Shown here: piece after piece, positions 15,853 to 24,654 of the stretch | Position numbering within the stretch: position 1 is the stretch's first letter | How the letters are laid out: each line of letters begins with the position of its first letter | Source: Dermacoccus abyssi | Lineage (GTDB): Bacteria > Actinomycetota > Actinomycetes > Actinomycetales > Dermatophilaceae | Strand: one strand, 5' to 3' | DNA length: 64,000 bases | Assembly: GCF_034541975.1 (NCBI RefSeq) | Contig: NZ_JAVYJM010000001.1 | Made by a program: the position numbers and the translations under genes | The notes under the pieces: generated by a model | What the model was told of the DNA's origin: nothing | Database searches by the model: none | The model's input: only the letters and a program-made list of their open reading frames with translations

Positions 15853-17487
15853 TCACTGCTTGCGCTTGGTGATCTTCTCCTGGTTGATGTGGTCCTCGTC
15901 GATCTCGTCGAACTGCTCGGAACCCTCACCACTGCGGTCGGACGAAGCCTGGAACTGCTTCTTGAACGCTTCCATGTTCTTGGCGAAGACGTCCTTGCCG
16001 TCGTCGGCCAGCTTGCCGCTCTCGCGGATCGCGCGCATGAAGTCACCGTTCTCACGGTTCATGTACTCGATCCACTCGGCCTCGAAGCGCTGCACGTCCT
16101 CGGTCTTGACGTCGTCGAACTGACCGGTGGTACCGGCCCAGAGCGACGCGACCTGGTTCTCGACCGGGAACGGGTTGTTCTGCGGCTGCTTGAACATCTC
16201 CATGAGGCGCTCACCGCGAGCGAGCTGACGACGCGAAGCGGCGTCGAGGTCGGAGGCGAACATGGCGAACGCCTGCATCTCGCGGAACTGAGCGAGGTCG
16301 ACCTTGATCGAACCGGTGACGGCCTTCATGGCCTTCGTCATGGCGGCACCACCGACTCGCGACACGGAGATACCCACGTCGACGGCCGGGCGCTGGTTCG
16401 AGTTGAACAGGTCGGACTGGAGGAAGATCTGACCGTCGGTGATCGAGATGACGTTGGTCGGGATGTACGCCGAGACGTCACCGGCCTTCGTCTCGATGAT
16501 CGGAAGACCCGTCATGGAGCCGTGGCCCAGGTCGTCGGAGAGCTTCGCGCAACGCTCGAGCAGACGCGAGTGCAGGTAGAAGACGTCACCCGGGTAGGCC
16601 TCACGGCCCGGCGGGCGGCGCAGCAGCAGCGACATGGCGCGGTAGGCCTCGGCCTGCTTGCTGAGGTCGTCGAAGACGATGAGGACGTGCTTGCCCTGGT
16701 ACATCCAGTGCTGGCCGATGGCCGAACCGGTGAACGGAGCCAGGTACTTGAAGCCCGCCGCGTCACCCGCCGGAGCGTTGACGATCGTCGTGTACTCCAG
16801 GGCGCCGGCCTCTTCGAGCGTGGCGCGAACCTCGGCGACGGTCGAGTTCTTCTGACCGATGGCGACGTAGATGCAGCGAACCTGCTTGTCCGGGTCGCCT
16901 GTCTCCCAGTTCTGCTTCTGGTTGATGATCGTGTCGGTGGCGATCGTCGTCTTGCCCGTCTTGCGGTCACCGATGATCAGCTGACGCTGACCGCGACCGA
17001 TGGGCGTCATCGAGTCGATGGCCTTGATACCGGTCATGAGCGGCTCGTGGACGGACTTACGCTGAACGACGGTGGGCGCCTGGAGCTCGAGGGCGCGGCG
17101 GCCCTCGGCCTCGATGTCACCGAGACCGTCGATCGGCTGACCGAGCGGGTTGACGACGCGGCCCATAAAGCCGTCGCCGACCGGAACCGAGAGCACCTCG
17201 CCCGTGCGCTTGACGGGCTGGCCCTCTTCGATGCCGGCGAACTCGCCGAGGACGACGACACCGATCTCGTGAACGTCGAGGTTCAGCGCGATACCGAGCG
17301 TGCCGTCTTCGAACTGCAGCAGTTCGTTGGTCATGGCCGAGGGCAGACCCTCGACGTGCGCGATGCCGTCAGCGGCATCCGCAACGCGGCCGACCTCTTC
17401 GCGGGAGGCCGCGCCGGGCTCGTAGGACTGAACGTAACCGTTCAGCGCTTCCCGGATCTCCTCCGGACGGATCGAAAGCTCCGTCAT
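15853..17487 (-). CDS. atpA: ATP synthase F1 alpha subunit
   Basis: Protein of 544 aa starting MTELSIRPEEIREAL. It carries Walker A GDRKTGKT and the conserved SVSRVGGAAMTKAMK. It forms the non-catalytic nucleotide sites of F1. A C-terminal tail of about 35 charged residues (DEDHINQEKITKRKQ at the end) matches the extended actinobacterial alpha tail known in mycobacteria. Of three tandem start codons (GTG 17493, ATG 17490, ATG 17487) the last has best spacing from AAGGAG. Confidence 0.97.
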   Translation of the reverse strand: MTELSIRPEEIREALNGYVQSYEPGAASREEVGRVADAADGIAHVEGLPSAMTNELLQFEDGTLGIALNLDVHEIGVVVLGEFAGIEEGQPVKRTGEVLSVPVGDGFMGRVVNPLGQPIDGLGDIEAEGRRALELQAPTVVQRKSVHEPLMTGIKAIDSMTPIGRGQRQLIIGDRKTGKTTIATDTIINQKQNWETGDPDKQVRCIYVAIGQKNSTVAEVRATLEEAGALEYTTIVNAPAGDAAGFKYLAPFTGSAIGQHWMYQGKHVLIVFDDLSKQAEAYRAMSLLLRRPPGREAYPGDVFYLHSRLLERCAKLSDDLGHGSMTGLPIIETKAGDVSAYIPTNVISITDGQIFLQSDLFNSNQRPAVDVGISVSRVGGAAMTKAMKAVTGSIKVDLAQFREMQAFAMFASDLDAASRRQLARGERLMEMFKQPQNNPFPVENQVASLWAGTTGQFDDVKTEDVQRFEAEWIEYMNRENGDFMRAIRESGKLADDGKDVFAKNMEAFKKQFQASSDRSGEGSEQFDEIDEDHINQEKITKRKQ

Positions 17488-17567
17488 CATCACTCCTTGT
17501 CATGGGCCCGCTTCGGGCGCCGAGCTGTTTTAGCTGGGCCGCGGTAGCGGCCCGGGATGGCGTCGTG

Positions 17568-18380
17568 TCAGCCGGACAGGTGGGCGCGTGCCTCGTCGAG
17601 ACGGCGCGAGATCGTGCCGTCGATGACGTCGTCACCCACCTGAACCTTGATGCCGCCGACGACCTCGGGGTCGATGACGACGTTCGTCTGCACGGGCTTG
17701 CCGTACATCTTGGACAACGCGGCGCGCAGTCGCTCCGACTGCTCGCCCGTCAGTTCGACGGCGCTCGTGACGAGTGCCTGCGACTGACCACGACGGCTTG
17801 CGATACCGGCGAGGAATTCCTCCATCGTCCGGTCGAAGCGTCGTCCGCGGGGGTTGCCCGCTGCGCGACCGGCCAGGAAGAGAGTCTCCTCACTCACCTT
17901 GCCCTCGAGCAGACGGGAGACGAGGCCGCGCTTGTCCGCGCCGCTACGACCGCGGTCGGCCAGCGCGTCGCGCAGACCGGCATCGGAGGCAACCGTGCGC
18001 TCGAAGCGGAACATCTCGTTCTCGAACGAGTCGGCGCGTTCGGCCTTCTCCGCCGAGGCGGTGAGGGCTTCGACAGCCAGCTGCTCGAGTGCGTCGGACA
18101 GATCGCGCTCCGAGGACCAACGCTCGCCCACCGCAGCGGTGAGCACTTCGCTGGCCTCGTTGCCGACCTTGCCGCCGAACAGGCGCTGGGCGAGGCCGCG
18201 CTTGGCGTCGGCGTCACGCGACGAGTCGGCGAACGCACGACGGAGCGTGGCATTCGTGTCCATGACGTCGATGACCGCGAACAGGTCACGCGCCGTGGCC
18301 TTCGGGTCACTCAGGCCCGACAGCGTGCCGTTGAGCACCCGACGGGTCGAGGTGAGAGCCGTACGCGAAGAGCCCTGCAT
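17568..18380 (-). CDS. atpH: ATP synthase F1 delta subunit
   Basis: Protein of 270 aa with an all-helical N-terminal domain and the conserved C-terminal DPEVVGGIKVQVGDDVIDGTI. It joins the peripheral stalk to the top of F1. It is longer than the E. coli protein (about 177 aa), as in other actinobacteria. Its start shares one base with the atpF stop (TGATG), giving coupled translation. Confidence 0.96.
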   Translation of the reverse strand: MQGSSRTALTSTRRVLNGTLSGLSDPKATARDLFAVIDVMDTNATLRRAFADSSRDADAKRGLAQRLFGGKVGNEASEVLTAAVGERWSSERDLSDALEQLAVEALTASAEKAERADSFENEMFRFERTVASDAGLRDALADRGRSGADKRGLVSRLLEGKVSEETLFLAGRAAGNPRGRRFDRTMEEFLAGIASRRGQSQALVTSAVELTGEQSERLRAALSKMYGKPVQTNVVIDPEVVGGIKVQVGDDVIDGTISRRLDEARAHLSG

Positions 18381-18952
18381 CAGGCATCCACTCGCGAACT
18401 GCCGGAGGCTTCCGGACGGATGTCGCCGGACTCGAGCTCGGCGAGGAAGCGGTCGATGATGCCCTTCTGACGCGCTTCGTCGTGCAGGGACTCACCGACG
18501 ATGCGGCTCGCGAGCTCGGTGGACAGACCGCCCACCTCGCTGCGGAGCTGAACCGTGGCCTGCTGACGCTCGGCCGCGATCTGCTTCGTCGCATTCTCGT
18601 TGATGCGCGTTGCCTCGGCCGTGGCCTGCTCGCGGCTCTCCGCGATGATGGCCGCGCCCTGGGCACGGGCGTCCTCGCGGATCTTCGCGGCCTCAGCACG
18701 CGCGTCGGCGAGCTGCGACTCGTACTGCTGCTTCGCGGCGTCGGCCTCCTTCTGGGCCTCCTCCGCCTTGGCGATGCCGCCCTCGATGGCCGCCGTACGC
18801 TCCGCGTACATGCGCTCCATGTTGGGAACGACCTTCGTCTTGAACAGCCAGTAGAGGATCGCGAAGGCGATGAGCCCGATGATCATCTCGGCCGGGTGCG
18901 GCAGGAGCGGAAGTGCCTCCGGCCAGCCGGCGCCTTCAGATGCGAGGAACAC
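18380..18952 (-). CDS. atpF: ATP synthase F0 b subunit
   Basis: Protein of 190 aa. One membrane helix at about 23-42 (MIIGLIAFAILYWLFKTKVV) precedes a long charged coiled coil rich in Ala, Glu, Lys and Arg (ERTAAIEGGIAKAEEAQKEA onward). It dimerises as the peripheral stalk anchoring delta and F1 to the membrane. The gene lies 48 bp after atpE. Confidence 0.97.
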   Translation of the reverse strand: MFLASEGAGWPEALPLLPHPAEMIIGLIAFAILYWLFKTKVVPNMERMYAERTAAIEGGIAKAEEAQKEADAAKQQYESQLADARAEAAKIREDARAQGAAIIAESREQATAEATRINENATKQIAAERQQATVQLRSEVGGLSTELASRIVGESLHDEARQKGIIDRFLAELESGDIRPEASGSSRVDA

Positions 18953-19000
18953 CTTGGCTTCCTATCTGTTGAGGGGACTGATCAGGTTCGAAGAGCTGGA

Positions 19001-19210
19001 TCAGCCCTGGAAGACGAACGCGAAGACCAGACCCAGGATGGCAAGGGCCTCGGTGAGGGCCATGCCGGTGAAGGCGATGGTCTGGAGCATGTTGCGAGCC
19101 TCGGGCTGGCGAGCCACACCCTGGATGTAGGCGGCGAAGATCAGGCCGATGCCGATACCGGGGCCGATAGCCGCAAGACCGTAGCCGAGGAATGCGATGT
19201 TGCCGGACAT
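19001..19210 (-). CDS. atpE: ATP synthase F0 c subunit
   Basis: Protein of 69 aa forming a two-helix hairpin joined by the loop RQPEARN. The proton-carrying carboxylate is E54 in ALTEALAILG, and no sodium-type ligand motif is visible in helix 1. Helix 1 is Gly-rich (GLAAIGPGIGIGLI). It forms the rotating membrane ring. The start has a strong AAAGGAAG ribosome site, and a hairpin stands directly upstream. Confidence 0.97.
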   Translation of the reverse strand: MSGNIAFLGYGLAAIGPGIGIGLIFAAYIQGVARQPEARNMLQTIAFTGMALTEALAILGLVFAFVFQG

Positions 19211-19230
19211 GTTGCTTCCTTTCGAGAGGC

Positions 19231-19251
19231 ACCGGGACCTCTTCCCGGTGT
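19231..19251 (-). promoter_or_regulatory. Intercistronic hairpin before atpE
   Basis: CACCGGGA pairs with TCCCGGTG around a five-base loop in the atpB-atpE gap, ending about 20 bases before the atpE start. Many bacteria raise c-subunit synthesis through the atpE leader; this hairpin may protect the processed 3' message. That role is inferred. Confidence 0.45.
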
Positions 19252-19281
19252 CGCTGAGTTCAGAGGGTCAGAGTGTCCGAA

Positions 19282-20091
19282 TCAGTGGTGTTCGGACGCC
19301 GCGTCCGCGATGTACAGAGCGGCGAGCATGGTGAAGATGAAGGCCTGCAGGAACTCGATGAGGAGTTCGAAGAAGGTCATCAGGATGGCCGAGGCGAAGG
19401 ACAGGATTCCCGCGCCCTGCAGCCCGATGTTGCCACCGTGCAGGAGCAGATACTCGCCACCGACGATGAACACGAGCAGCATGAGGTGCCCGGCCATCAT
19501 GTTTCCGAAGAGTCGCAGTGCGAGCGTCAGCGGGCGGATGACGAAGTACGTGAGGAACTCGAGCACGAACATGATCGGCTTGAGCCAGCCGGGCAGACCC
19601 GGGGGGATGAGCGAACCCATGTACTTGCCGAAGCCACCCTTCGTCTTCACCGCAACCACGTGGTAGGTGATGAAGACGATGATCGTGAGAACGATCGGGA
19701 AGGCGATGCGGCCCGTGCTGGGGTACTGGATGAACGGGATGATGCCCGCCAGGTTGTTGAACAGGATCAGCGTGAAGCACGTGAGCAGCAGCGGAACGAA
19801 CCGCATGAAGTCCTTGGAGCCGATGATGTCTCGGCCAATCGTGTTGCGCACGAAGTCGTAGGCACCCTCGGCCATGAACTGACGCTTGCTCGGCACGACG
19901 GAGAGCTTCTTGCCCGTGACCGAGACGAAGAACCAGCCGATGAGCAGGGCCGAGATGAGGAAAACGACCGCCGGGCGCGTGATGGCCCAGTTGCTGTCGC
20001 CGCCGATGAGGGGCCACCAGAAATCGCTCGTGGTCGGAGACTCGAAGGACTCCCCTTCGGCAACGAGGGCCGCGCCCGCGATGAAGCTCAC
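19282..20091 (-). CDS. atpB: ATP synthase F0 a subunit
   Basis: Protein of 269 aa with six or so membrane helices. The essential proton-channel Arg lies in RPLTLALRLFGNMMAGHLML, and the helix before the end is FLQAFIFTMLAALYIADA. An extracytoplasmic N-terminal part of about 30 residues (GESFESPTTSDFWWPLIGGD) precedes helix 1. It forms the proton half-channels against the c-ring. Confidence 0.97.
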   Translation of the reverse strand: MSFIAGAALVAEGESFESPTTSDFWWPLIGGDSNWAITRPAVVFLISALLIGWFFVSVTGKKLSVVPSKRQFMAEGAYDFVRNTIGRDIIGSKDFMRFVPLLLTCFTLILFNNLAGIIPFIQYPSTGRIAFPIVLTIIVFITYHVVAVKTKGGFGKYMGSLIPPGLPGWLKPIMFVLEFLTYFVIRPLTLALRLFGNMMAGHLMLLVFIVGGEYLLLHGGNIGLQGAGILSFASAILMTFFELLIEFLQAFIFTMLAALYIADAASEHH

Positions 20092-20230
20092 AAATTCTCC
20101 TCAGTCAGCATCCAGCAAGAAAAGTCACAGTGTCTGTTGCAATCGGATCGGCCCTGCCGCCCTCGGCGGGGGCCCGATCGGTCGTGCACGCCGGAGACAG
20201 AACGCATTCTACCCGACGCAGTGGCGCGGT

Positions 20231-20692
20231 TCACGTTCGCCCACCTGCCCCGGCGTCGCCCGCCTCCGGGTCGTAGACCAGTTGGCGCGTTCGCATGAAG
20301 CTGCGCACCTGCAAGATCTGCCAGGCCACGACCACCACAGCCACCGTGATGCCGGTGGCCGGCCCGTCGAGCGAGTCGATACGGCGCGCAGCCACGAGGA
20401 TCAGGCCGAGCACGATGATCTGGCCGAAGAAGACGGCCATCGCAGCGGCCATGATGGCCATCGGGTTGAGATTGCGCAGCGTGCGCAGGACGAGCAGACC
20501 GCTCGCGAAGAAGCCCAACGCCAGCGCCGCACCGAAGAGTGCGGAGAGGCCCCCGGCGACACCACCGAGGACGAAGAAGACCACGGCACACACGAGCCCG
20601 ATGAGCGCACTCGGCAGGAACGACGAGCGCAACATGGCGTCGAAGGGCGACACGGAGGTCACCCCGCGCGGTGCGGTGTCGTGGGAGTCCAT
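20231..20692 (-). CDS. AtpI-like membrane protein
   Basis: Protein of 153 aa with four hydrophobic helices (SALIGLVCAVVFFVLGGVAG, ALFGAALALGFFASGLLVL, MAIMAAAMAVFFGQIIVLGL, GITVAVVVVAWQILQV). Position directly before atpB and this topology match AtpI-like proteins, which assist c-ring assembly or act in Mg transport. Sequence conservation in this family is low, so the call leans on position. Confidence 0.75.
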   Translation of the reverse strand: MDSHDTAPRGVTSVSPFDAMLRSSFLPSALIGLVCAVVFFVLGGVAGGLSALFGAALALGFFASGLLVLRTLRNLNPMAIMAAAMAVFFGQIIVLGLILVAARRIDSLDGPATGITVAVVVVAWQILQVRSFMRTRQLVYDPEAGDAGAGGRT

Positions 20693-20779
20693 GGGAGGGC
20701 TCTCAATCTGCTCTGGCGTGCGGTTTCACGTCGGGCGGAGCGGCCGGTTTTCATAAGTCCGGGGCGCTTGTGAAAACTA

Positions 20780-21880
20780 TCACAAGGCCCTTCGACGTCG
20801 CCAACGAGGCAAGCCCCAGGTGAGGGCGAAGGCGAGCACGGTGAGCCCGACGAGGACGGTCAGCGAACGCTCCACCGGCCAGTACGCCATCGAGACGAGC
20901 CCCAGGGCAATGCCGATCGACCACAGGTAGAGGATGAGCACTGCGGCCCGGTGGGTGTGACCGATCTGGAGCATCCGGTGATGCAGGTGCCGTCCGTCGG
21001 CCTCCCAGGGCTTCTGCCCCGAACGCAACCGTCGCACGATCGAGGCAGCGAAGTCCCACAGAGGCACGGCCAGGATGGCGAGGGGCACGAGCAGCGGGAG
21101 CATGAAGGCGACGGACGCGTCCCCGGTGCTCGAGACGACGGCCGGGTCGAGGTTGCCCGCGAACGAGATCGTGGCTGACGCCATGAGCGTGCCGAGCAAC
21201 AACGACCCCGCGTCCCCCATGAACAGGCGCGCCGGGTGGAAGTTGTGCGGCAGGAAGCCCACGCAGGCGCCCACCGTTGCGGCGGAGATGAAGGCCGACG
21301 TCGAGAAGACCCTGTCCCCCGAGGCCGACGCCTGCTGGTAGGCGTAGAAGAAGAAGGACGCCGAGGCGATGGCCACCATTCCGGCCGCGAGACCGTCGAG
21401 GCCGTCCACCCAGTTCACCGCGTTGACGATGACGAGGATGACGAAGACCGACAGGACGACGAGGAACGGCGTCGGTAGGACGGTCTGCTCCCCCAACGGC
21501 AGCATGAGGAACTGGACACCGGAGACGACGAGGACGCAGGCCGCGAGCGCCTGCCCGCCGAACTTGATGGCCCAGTTGAGCTCGGCGAAGTCGTCCCACG
21601 CGCCTAGGGCACACATCATGCCGGCCGCGATGAGTGTGCCGACGGCTTCACGCGTGCCGAAGATCTGGGACAGGTACGGCAGTTGCGACGACACGAGCGT
21701 CGCGGCGGTGAATCCGATGAACAGCGCCGTGCCACCCAGGCGCGGGATCGGGACGGCATGCACGTCCCGCGCCCGCACCTGGGTCACCGCGCCGAAACGA
21801 ATGGCCGCCCATCGTGCGAGCGGCGTCGCGACGAACGTGAAGACCGCCGCGACGACGCTGATGAGGAAGTACTCACGCAC
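20780..21880 (-). CDS. MraY/WecA-family undecaprenyl-phosphate glycosyl-1-phosphate transferase
   Basis: Protein of 366 aa with about eleven membrane helices. Catalytic loops are CALGAWDDFAELNW, VNAVNWVDGLDGLAAG and RLFMGDAGSLLLGTL, with HHRM in the last cytoplasmic loop. It transfers a sugar-1-phosphate (GlcNAc in characterised relatives) to undecaprenyl phosphate, starting cell-envelope polymers. Location between glyA and the atp genes is standard for actinobacteria. The start is GTG, 15 bp after the glyA stop. Confidence 0.93.
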   Translation of the reverse strand: MREYFLISVVAAVFTFVATPLARWAAIRFGAVTQVRARDVHAVPIPRLGGTALFIGFTAATLVSSQLPYLSQIFGTREAVGTLIAAGMMCALGAWDDFAELNWAIKFGGQALAACVLVVSGVQFLMLPLGEQTVLPTPFLVVLSVFVILVIVNAVNWVDGLDGLAAGMVAIASASFFFYAYQQASASGDRVFSTSAFISAATVGACVGFLPHNFHPARLFMGDAGSLLLGTLMASATISFAGNLDPAVVSSTGDASVAFMLPLLVPLAILAVPLWDFAASIVRRLRSGQKPWEADGRHLHHRMLQIGHTHRAAVLILYLWSIGIALGLVSMAYWPVERSLTVLVGLTVLAFALTWGLPRWRRRRAL

Positions 21881-21895
21881 GGGCCGGTGCCGACC

Positions 21896-23167
21896 TCAGC
21901 GGGGGTAGGCGGGGAAACGCGTGACGAGGTCGGTGACCTGCTCGCGGATCTCCTTGGCGACGGCGTTGTCGGCCGAGCCGTCGGTTTCGGTGACGGCACG
22001 GTGAATGACGTCGGCGATGACGTCCATCTCCTCGAGACCCATACCCTGCGTCGTCACCGACGGCGTGCCGACACGGATACCCGAGGCCACGTTCGGCTTC
22101 TGCGGGTCGAACGGGATGGCGTTCTTGTTGAGCGTGATGCCTGCGGCGTCGCAGCGCAGTTCGGCGTCAGCGCCGGTGACACCGACGCCCTGCAGGTCGA
22201 GCAGCGACAGGTGCGTGTCCGTGCCACCGGTGGTCGGACGGATGCCCTTGGCCGCGAGGCCTTCGGCGAGACGCTGGGAGTTGGCGATGACGTCCTTCGC
22301 GTACTTCTGGTACTCCGGCGTCGCACACTCCTTGAAGTTGACCGCCTTCGCCGCGATCGTGTGCATCTGCGGGCCACCCTGCATCATCGGGAAGACGGCC
22401 TTGTCGATGGCCTTGGCGTGCTCTTCCTTGCAGACGATGGCGCCCGAGCGCGGGCCGCGCAGCACCTTGTGCGTGGTGAAGGAGACGACGTCGGCGTAGG
22501 GCACCGGCGACGGGATGGCCTTGCCTGCCACGAGACCGATGAAATGCGCTGCATCGACCCAGAAGATGGCACCGACCTCGTCGGCGATGGCGCGGAAGCG
22601 CTCGAAGTCGATGAGACGCGGGATGGCGGAGCCGCCGGCGAGGATGACCTTCGGCTTGTGCTCCTTGGCGAGGCGCTCGACCTCGTCGTAGTCGATGTCC
22701 TCGGTCTCCTTGTCGACGCCGTAGCCGACGGCGTTGAACCACTTACCCGAGAACGAAACCTTGGTGCCGTGCGTGAGGTGCCCGCCCATGGGCAGGCTCA
22801 TGGCGAGGATGGTCTCGCCCGGCTGCATGAAGGCGCCGTAGACAGCCTGGTTCGCGGAGGCACCCGAGTGCGGCTGCACGTTCGCGTGATCGGCGCCGAA
22901 CAGTGCCTTGGCGCGCTCGATGGCGATCTCCTCGGCCTTGTCGACCTCCGAGCAACCGCCGTAGTAGCGGCGGCCCGGGTAGCCCTCGGCGTACTTGTTC
23001 GACAACGTCGAACCGAGCGCCGTGAGGACGGCCGGGCTCGACATGTTCTCGCTCGCGATGAGCTGCAGACCGCCGCGCAGACGATCGAGTTCGGAAATCA
23101 GCACACCGGCGATGTCGGGATCGAAGGACTCGAGGGCGGCGTAGTCAGAGCCGTAGAACGTCGTCAT
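21896..23167 (-). CDS. glyA: serine hydroxymethyltransferase
   Basis: Protein of 423 aa. The PLP lysine is K234 in SFTTHKVLRGPRSGAIV. LIASENMSS, NKYAEGYPGRRYYGGC and QPHSGASANQAVY are typical. It converts serine and tetrahydrofolate to glycine and methylene-tetrahydrofolate. The PLP-ring segment reads DAAHFIGLVAG rather than the usual DMAHFAGLVAG, conservative changes seen in other high-GC homologues. It follows tsaC with a 10-bp gap. Confidence 0.97.
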   Translation of the reverse strand: MTTFYGSDYAALESFDPDIAGVLISELDRLRGGLQLIASENMSSPAVLTALGSTLSNKYAEGYPGRRYYGGCSEVDKAEEIAIERAKALFGADHANVQPHSGASANQAVYGAFMQPGETILAMSLPMGGHLTHGTKVSFSGKWFNAVGYGVDKETEDIDYDEVERLAKEHKPKVILAGGSAIPRLIDFERFRAIADEVGAIFWVDAAHFIGLVAGKAIPSPVPYADVVSFTTHKVLRGPRSGAIVCKEEHAKAIDKAVFPMMQGGPQMHTIAAKAVNFKECATPEYQKYAKDVIANSQRLAEGLAAKGIRPTTGGTDTHLSLLDLQGVGVTGADAELRCDAAGITLNKNAIPFDPQKPNVASGIRVGTPSVTTQGMGLEEMDVIADVIHRAVTETDGSADNAVAKEIREQVTDLVTRFPAYPR

Positions 23168-23177
23168 GGGTTCAACC

Positions 23178-24167
23178 TTAGTCGGTGGGACGCCCGGGAC
23201 GACCGGGCAGTTCGGCACTTCGCACGGGCTCACGCTCGAAGGGCGGCTCGGCGCCCACGCCGCCCGCAGGCATGGCCTGGGTGGCGTCGCTCGAGCGGTC
23301 GACGTCAGCGCCCGCGCCGGGCGTCACCGGGACGGCACGCGTGCGCCGCTCGGCCCGCGTGGCGGGGGCCGCCGCGCTCTCGTCGGCGGCACTCTCGTCG
23401 CGGGAGCCGGTGGGACTTTGTGCGGCGTGGGTGGCGTCGCTCTCGTCGCCCGTCGAGGCGTCGGCCTCGGCGGCGGCTTCCTCGTCGGCCCGGGGCGTCT
23501 CGGAGACCGGAGCGCCGGTGGAGTCGAGCAGATCGATCGGGCCGAGCACCTCACGCAGCTGCTCGGGCGTGATGCCACCGCGGCGCAGAAGCACCGGGTC
23601 GGCCTTCGTGCAGTCGATGATCGTGCTCGCGAGGGCACCTGAACGCTCACCGCCGTCGAGGTAGACCTCCACGCTGGGACCGAAGGCGAAACCCGCCTCC
23701 GTGACGGTGCGGGCGGTCTCCTCACCGGTGCGGTTCGCGGAGCTGACCGCCATCGGCCCACTCGAGCGCAGCAGCTCGAGAGCGATCTCGTCGTCCGGCA
23801 CGCGCAGGCCGACAGTGCCGTTCGTGTCACCGAGATCCCACATGAGCGAAGGCTGGGCGCGGAAGATGAGCGTCAGGCCACCGGGCCAGAAGCGCTCCAT
23901 GAGGCGTCGCGCGTAGGAGGGCACGTTCATCGCGAGACCGTCGACGGTCTCGGCACTGGGCACGAGAACGGCGGGCGGCTTCTCACGGCCACGTCCCTTG
24001 GCGGCCAGCAGGCCTGCGACACCGTCGGGGTTGAACGGGTCGGCGCCAACTCCGTAGACGGTGTCGGTGGGCAGGACGACGAGCTTGCCCTCGCCGATCG
24101 CCACCGTGGCGGCCTCGATCGCCGCAGCGCGATCCCCGCTGGTCGAGACGTCAAATACTGGGCTCAC
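23178..24167 (-). CDS. tsaC: L-threonylcarbamoyladenylate synthase (Sua5/YciO family)
   Basis: Protein of 329 aa from a GTG start with GGAGGAG seven bases upstream. Residues 1-205 are the YrdC/Sua5 domain (KLVVLPTDTVYGVGADPF, KGRGREKPPAVLV, FWPGGLTLIF, MAVSSANRTGE, STIIDCTKADP). It makes threonylcarbamoyl-AMP for t6A37 on ANN-decoding tRNAs. Residues from about 215 form a low-complexity Ala/Glu/Asp/Ser tail of over 110 residues that is not the Sua5 domain of longer homologues and looks disordered. Confidence 0.94.
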   Translation of the reverse strand: MSPVFDVSTSGDRAAAIEAATVAIGEGKLVVLPTDTVYGVGADPFNPDGVAGLLAAKGRGREKPPAVLVPSAETVDGLAMNVPSYARRLMERFWPGGLTLIFRAQPSLMWDLGDTNGTVGLRVPDDEIALELLRSSGPMAVSSANRTGEETARTVTEAGFAFGPSVEVYLDGGERSGALASTIIDCTKADPVLLRRGGITPEQLREVLGPIDLLDSTGAPVSETPRADEEAAAEADASTGDESDATHAAQSPTGSRDESAADESAAAPATRAERRTRAVPVTPGAGADVDRSSDATQAMPAGGVGAEPPFEREPVRSAELPGRPGRPTD

Positions 24168-24270
24168 GCCACACTCCTCCAGGTCGAATCCGCCCTTGTT
24201 GCTTCCGCAAGTCTCCCTCACCGGCGCTCGCACGTCGAACCCGTGCCACGCCGCGACGGAGCCCGCCGCG

Positions 24271-24654
24271 TCATCGCGTGAGAGCCCACGCGAGCAGAGC
24301 GAGCAGCGGCAGGGCTCCCTGGACCGTCGCGGCACGCAGCTTGGCGCGATCGCTCGTCACGAGAACGAGCGCCGCCGCCACCATGAAGGCGCACCCGGCG
24401 ACTAAGAGGGTCGAACCGACGGTCGGTGCTGCCCACAGGCAGACAACGCCCACGGCGACCTGGAGCGCGAGCAGAAGGTTGTACCAGCCCTGGTTGTACG
24501 CCCAGGGGCGCATGATCTCGGCCTCTTCGCGGCTCGCGATACCGAAGACCTTCATCGTCGCGGGGTCGGTGATGCGCAGCGACTCGAGCACGAAGATGTA
24601 GACGTGGACAAGAGCAGCCAGCGCGGCGGGCACCGCGACGAGGATCTGGCTCAT
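24271..24654 (-). CDS. DUF1304 membrane protein
   Basis: Protein of 127 aa with four membrane helices. The loop RPWAYNQGWYNLLLALQ is characteristic of DUF1304. Helix 1 carries VHVYIFVLES. Function is unknown. Its ATG overlaps the stop of the prmC-Nudix gene (ATGA), so it is the next cistron of the operon. Confidence 0.88.
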   Translation of the reverse strand: MSQILVAVPAALAALVHVYIFVLESLRITDPATMKVFGIASREEAEIMRPWAYNQGWYNLLLALQVAVGVVCLWAAPTVGSTLLVAGCAFMVAAALVLVTSDRAKLRAATVQGALPLLALLAWALTR

